In this document: piece after piece, positions 58,558 to 64,000 of the stretch
Numbering within the stretch: the first letter of the stretch is position 1
Layout of the letters: each line of letters starts with the position of its first letter
Source: Polytrichum commune
Lineage: Eukaryota; Streptophyta; Polytrichopsida; Polytrichales; Polytrichaceae
DNA: 64,000 nt
Direction: 5' to 3'
Assembly: GCA_950295325.1 (NCBI GenBank)
Contig: OX485804.1
Location: forward strand, 35,092,001 to 35,156,000
The notes under the pieces: generated by a model
Told to the model about the DNA's origin: nothing
What the model saw: the letters and a program-made list of their open reading frames with translations, nothing else
Databases searched by the model: none
Program-made: the position numbers and the translations under genes

Positions 58558-61236
58558 TGTGCCCAATGAAGATGGCTGTGGTCCGAGCTGTGTCTCAACT
58601 TGTTGGTCCCCGCTTTTCCTGATCTTCTAGATCGAATCTCAAGTTCAAGACTGAATAACTTGACCTGGTAGGCTTTTCGAGCCCAATGACTGGCACATGA
58701 CGCACAAGATTTGGGCTTGATTGTGAAATTCATCAATATTCCAAAAGGAATAAGGAGAAAGTTGGAACTAAAGCTCCACCACATGAATGCGCATTCCATA
58801 AGAAGAGCCCAGGCCCTCTTTATCTATCCTTGCATTGGCCCACCAAATTTGCAAGATTTGAGAGCGTGAGCTGCATGTGACTGCCACTTCAATCATTCAA
58901 CCTGCTGTCATGCATCGCACACCGGCAGGTGGGCAGGTCACCCTCATGACGTAGGTTTAGGAAATGCACATTGCAGTACTTCAAAGTGCTACCGGCTCAA
59001 GAATTTCACTTTTGATCGAACATTAGTTCATGGTGACATACCTGCTACGACTGGTACATTTCTGCGTTGACTATCAGTCATGGAATTGGAATTTTGCAGT
59101 GACTCGTCAATCGTTGCCATTGACGATTGCAGCGCAGATGCATAAGGTATGTGGGTGTTATGCGGTTCGTTTTTCAAGTGGTTCAACTTCTACCGATTAG
59201 ATTTACACAACGAAACTTGTGTTGCATTAGCAAATCTACGATGATGCATTATCAAAAACCAGATTGAAAGTCGGACCTCCCATAATTTGGTTATGGTAAT
59301 TGGAAGCGTATGTTTGTTGAATCTCTACCTGAATACGTCGGACCTCCAAGTTGACTTCACTATCGAGTGTGGAGTGATTAATAAAACTTGACGGTGTAGT
59401 GCGATCTCTTTTCAACATGTGTCTTCATCAATTGGTGTTTGTTTGTTGATCCCCATCTAACCACACAGATTTTAAACATGTATAGCTGTCCGAACAAGAA
59501 AAGCAACCGAATAACACCCGCACATATACCTTAGCGACTCCGTGAATTTGTGCGACAAGGAAGGAATCTATGGACTTAATTTCAAACTCTTCGTGGAACT
59601 TTATACGTTATACGACATGACGCGGAGGCATTTCCAGTACCCAGGCTTTAAAATTGATGTGACCTACCAACTGGCTGACCTCTTGGCGGCCTTGATCAAC
59701 TAAGATATGAGTCCAACTAACCCATTCAAGCCCCTTTTACTTACACTAGAAAGGTTGAGAAGTTGACGAACGGAAGAGCCTTCTTAGTTATATTAGGCTC
59801 AGATAACTCAAGCTTATTGTTCACTCAAGTTCACTGTCCACCAGCTTTAACTTCAACTTGAGAGCTTGGACTTTGTTACCAGGCTTCCAACGCTTACTAG
59901 ATGATGCCTTGATGAATCCCATGTGCTCTCAGTCATAATATATCCTCATCTACCTACCTCATGGTGGTTGACTATAAATGTCGAGAGTTGCTCGAGTTAG
60001 ACTGGTTTCATGGGTCCCAAACCAATGGGTTTTCAAGCATTTTTGATTCTCTTGTCAAGAATTTTGAGTTCGTTCTTTAGTACGAATTCCACCTTGTTAT
60101 CTCACTTTGAGGATGGCCAACCCACATTTCATCGAAATATCGTATATAAAACTTTGAGGACAAGTCGAGCTGTCAATAATTTGAGCATCGGATGAAAGCA
60201 TGTCAAATCCAAGTCTCCAACACCCAGAAATTGCAATTTTAATGAGCAGTGTTCAACTTGAGCTTTAGTTTGAGCGAAGAGCTCATGAAATCTCCGTTGT
60301 TTAGTACCATTCCCACTCGAGACTCAACCTTTGAAGATAACCACTTCACACTTGCTCAAACTACTGAGACCTTCATGATTGATTAAGCTCTTAATAGTTT
60401 TAGCATTCACTAACAACATGTCGAATCCAAGTATCAAAGTTGCAAGTTCGAGCTAGACTCAACTCGAACTCGACTAGAAAGACACTACAAGGATCACAGG
60501 TCGTTGCCACTGGTTCCCCATGGGTTCGTTGCCACTAGATATTCTTTGGATATTGAAATCTATGATATCAACAGATTCGAATATCTTATCCCTACCTTTT
60601 AATGCAAAGAGCCAGTGACACAAATTTCTTGGTGCTTGCAGATTGAACAAGCCAAATTTGGTGTCCATACTGATGATGTTATATATTGTCAGCAGGCTTG
60701 GATACGCCATTTCCACACGTGATTGAAGTTCATTACCATGCAGAAGGTCCAAAAGCAAGGGAAGTCAGACTTGTCACCGATGAAGATGAAACTAAAGATT
60801 GATGCAGCTAGCTTTTACAACTTGGTCCTGTAAGATACTTTCATTTTGCTGACCATGAACTATGACCCGGAGCCAAAATTGCCAAATGACGTCCAAATCC
60901 CAATTGTTTACATGTACCTCATAATTTGAATCTTCAACCCTAATTTCTCAGCTACATGGGTGGTACTATGGATATGACATCACCCCATCACAAGGAGCAT
61001 TGGTATTAGCTCATTCTCCACCTGACCATGTACGTGTGCGCACGCGTGTGTGTCTCTATATAGAAATATGTTGTCGGTGTCATGGTCTTCCAAGTCTTCA
61101 AAAATACGTGGGCGGTGGAAATTATAAAGACAAAGACAACGAATCACTTATGATGGAGTTAGACTTTGTAATATGTAGACCCAGTTTTAGATTTCAACAC
61201 ATCCTAGACCAAGCCCTGTTAGGAAATACATCACAT
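58558..61236. other. Intergenic, no gene seen
   Basis: Sequence of slightly higher GC than the flanks, with only short frames on both strands (none over 94 codons). No repeat family in this window matches it and no gene model could be built. Confidence 0.4.
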
Positions 61237-61500
61237 TAAGGTAGGCGTCCCTGAATCAAACGCGACAATAACATGCACACCACTTTATATTTGACTGGTA
61301 TATGGTAAGCTATGGATCCAAGAACCGGCACCAGAATGGCATCTTGTGTTTTTTATTTTGAAATTGAAGTATTGTCTATGTTTAGAATATGCTAACCATT
61401 CTAGGTTCAACGTTCGACATGATTTGGATCACTTATACGACCACTTAACGAGCACAAGAATCTTCACTTTGACAATGAACAAGATATTCATATGAATTCC
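61237..61500 (-). repeat. Family A repeat, diverged copy
   Basis: AAGGTAGGCGTCCCTGAATC, GGTAAGCTATGGATCCAAGA, GCTAACCATTCTAGGTTCAA and AACAAGATATTCATATGAAT occur in family order. The distal end is missing. Confidence 0.5.
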
Positions 61501-62213
61501 AAACACTACCATACAAATGGAAAGTCTTCACCTCAGTTAAAGACATGTCGGTGACGTTATGTGTCGAAATGTGACATGACAAATTGTGGTCAGCTTTTTT
61601 ATGGGTCTCCCTGCTAGGTGACACATGGCAATTTTCAAATGGGCCATCAGGTGAAACTGCTCGTCTGGAGTGGATTTCAAACCCAGTAACGTGGCCATGT
61701 ATCAATTTTATTGTGAAGGCCGGCGCCGTCTAACCCTGGAAGCTGGTCAGCTTCTTGCGGTCATCCCAAGACAATATTGAATGCGTGGTCAATCCTTCTA
61801 TGTTGCCCCCTACCTAGGTCTCAGTCATCGTATTAAAACTTTCAACTCTATTACACCAAATTCAACAAGGATGAAGTATGAAAGTAGCTAGTTGGAGTCA
61901 TCAAGAGGATCGATTAGTTCATAACAATTCCTTCGAAGCTCATTACCAGAGACTCTCATATGCAGCATATCAACGAATAATTTATGAACTAGCGATTAGC
62001 TAGAACGTAGACTCACTGTCGGACAAAATTAATGGATGATCAAGTTACAATTAGCCTTAGCTCACCCTACCTCTGAAGCTTATACCCTACCGCAAGATAA
62101 TTTCACTTTGAAATCAGATTTGGTTTTTGCAAAGCCATTTCCAACAGACGCACCCAGTTAAGAAAATATTCATGGTTGACCTAGCACATGTCTACCAATA
62201 AGAGGACACGTGA

Positions 62214-62605
62214 GGGCCAGTTCACATGAGGACCCAAGTCCCGAGTCCCACTCATGTTAGCAAGTCCAAACATGGACGCAAAGCCGCAACATTTGAGCCT
62301 CAAATGCCATTCGAATATGGTTAATTGTTGTTAAAGTTGGATGTTGATGATTATTTTATGCAAAAATATCTGCAGGACTTGTGTTGAGAGTTGGGTTTAG
62401 TTTTTTGTTTGACCCAACTCTCAACACAAGTCCCACGTGTCACCTTCAAAAAGTGTTGTCATGTAGGCATCCATGTCATACTTAGGATTTAGGTCCCTAT
62501 GTGGAGTGTTGAATCCCAACTTCCATGCTCTCGACGGTTGAGATTGCATGAATGAACTTCAAGTGACTTGTGAGTTAGGACTTGGGACCCCGTGTGTACC
62601 AACCT
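62214..62605. mobile_element. PIF/Harbinger-like MITE, H3 family, 392 bp, TGA duplication
   Basis: It begins GGGCCAGTTCACATGAGGAC and ends GGACCCCGTGTGTACCAACCT, with TGA on both sides (62211-62213 and 62606-62608). At its centre is a perfect 22-bp inverted repeat, starting GGACTTGTGTTGAGAGTTGG at 62375 and mirrored at 62412-62433 with a 15-nt loop. Non-coding. The half element at 52005-52168 is a relative. Confidence 0.7.
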
Positions 62606-62608
62606 TGA

Positions 62609-63544
62609 ATATTGTTTCGGTCGTGCCAAGTGGAATATTGGGTGTTCTGTGTAGATATTTTAGTGATTGTTGTTGTTGTCAAATTGCAGGAACCAGCAAG
62701 AGGTAAGGTATGTGACTTTGTTGTGGACGATTTTGACAATTGGATTGAACTCGGAGTTACTTGAAGGAGGTCAAAGAGAAAATTCTCTTGCAAAGGCTTT
62801 TTTATATGTGTTAGCTTTTGAACATGGAATATAAGGAAACTAATTTTAAAGTTTAGGAAGCCGAAAGGCTTATGGACTAAAAGTATATCAAGATTGTGTT
62901 AAACCAACTAATTAGTATTCCTCTAGAGTGGTAGAGTGTGGTAGTCTCCATGAGATAGAGGCTAATATCGACTTAATGATCTAATTGAAAGAAAGACTTG
63001 AGACCCCCTACTATTACATTCCTAAATAGTGATCTCTAATGCAACTATATAGGGGACACTTCCACACAAAGCGTGCCTCATTTTCAACTACATTATGAGA
63101 GTAGAATTGGCATAATCTAGAGATTATATCTAGAGATAAGGATAGTCGAACACCGTCCAACTTCAATGGCAAGTTTATGATTTGAGATGCAGTAAGTAGC
63201 AATGATCTTGCATTGTGGTGGTGTCAATGGTTGATTCAAGTACAATTCACAATTCGTATTTCAGAAAATCCTTGAGATGGATGTAATCTAGTTTCGTCCC
63301 CAAAAGATGAAAAGAGTTCCACTTGTTAACAAGAAAAGTTGTCTTGAGATCATCTAATATGATTTTTGATGGCATAGGAATATCATGAGTTTCCCAATGA
63401 CATAGAATAAGTAATATGAATTGAGCTCAAAGTCCACTCTCACCATAACAAGTGTACAGATTTTTGGTGTCCATTCTTAACTGTTGTAAGCTTTCAAATA
63501 TATCACTCACATATAGGTGTTCGATCAAGAAGAGTAACCAGATG
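62609..63544. other. Intergenic, no gene seen
   Basis: AT-rich, short frames only. Confidence 0.35.
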
Positions 63545-63615
63545 TTTCTTTATTTCTCAAACTCAACCATCTCATCTGTACCTAGCAGTCGGGTCTCCCA
63601 GTTCATTGGTGATAC
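63545..63615 (-). mobile_element. R-family tail fragment
   Basis: TTTCTCAAACTCAACCATCT, CTGTACCTAGCAGTCGGG and TCTCCC match the end of reverse-oriented R elements only. Confidence 0.45.
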
Positions 63616-63957
63616 TTGCAAGATGTCACTTCAAAGCTAGATTAAGGTGCACTCTGCAAAGCCTTAATTTACATCAAGTAGCAAGTTGAAGATCTAAAGT
63701 CAGCCGAACTATTAGTAATACTTCATCGTGACCTACACATCATCCCTTCACATTGCATCTGAATTTTTTTCATACCAGATATTTTGTAAAATGGTTTTCT
63801 GGGTAGATATTACAGCATGTCAGGTATCGTGTATGTGGCACTATTGTGGGCACTTCCAACTCTACAACAGTCCATTTTGTCTTGCCGATGAGCAATTGTG
63901 TACCATAAAGATTGTCATTTAGTTTCCAGGTTCAAAATCAAAGGTCTATGTTGAGAA

Positions 63958-64000
63958 CTATGTCCGGGGGGAACCGGCGGTTAGTTACAGAGGAACCGAT
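63958..64000 (+). mobile_element. R-family hAT-type MITE, cut by window end
   Basis: CTATGTCCGGGGGGAACCGG, then GGTTAGTTACAG, is the start of an R element. The rest lies beyond the window. Confidence 0.65.

Overview
This is nuclear DNA from a seed plant, almost certainly an angiosperm. It is AT-rich and gene-poor, carries two intron-containing genes of clearly plant type plus a broken F-box gene, and is filled with old, short, mostly non-autonomous transposons. I cannot name the species. One phenylalanine ammonia-lyase (PAL) reads more like a gymnosperm PAL than the usual eudicot/monocot form, while introns are short; together these hint at an early-diverging angiosperm or magnoliid. That is inference only.

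Layout. 1-27.4 kb: no intact gene, but many datable transposon insertions: terminal-inverted-repeat (TIR) elements near 0, 2 and 27 kb; PIF/Harbinger (Tourist-like) elements at 2.8, 6.2-6.8 and 22.7-26.2 kb; a 2.7-kb LTR-type insertion at 11.6-14.4 kb splitting a tandem repeat; a pogo/Tigger element with a dead transposase at 18.1-19.8 kb; and a 0.94-kb TA-flanked element at 21.5-22.4 kb. 27.7-32.2 kb: an 11-exon ESCRT-III gene of the VPS2.2/VPS2.3 type on the plus strand. 34.3-35.5 kb: an F-box/kelch-like gene on the plus strand with a stop and a frame break at its F-box. 38.7-43.4 kb: a four-exon PAL gene on the minus strand, with TATA box near 43.94 kb. 44.4-45.2 kb: a tandem duplication in which one copy has a C6 tract expanded to C20. 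45-64 kb: repeats, a 200-N assembly gap bounded by an exact 127-bp duplication, more Harbinger and hAT-type miniature elements, and no convincing gene.

The genes are unrelated housekeeping and metabolic loci and do not form a pathway or cluster: VPS2 acts in endosomal membrane remodelling, PAL opens phenylpropanoid synthesis, and the F-box locus is probably a relic. The most informative structure is the transposon stratigraphy: several insertions can be proved from target-site duplications and from uninterrupted relatives elsewhere in the same window. I saw no CRISPR array, no confident tRNA or rRNA gene, no organellar insertion and no evidence of a new multi-gene system.
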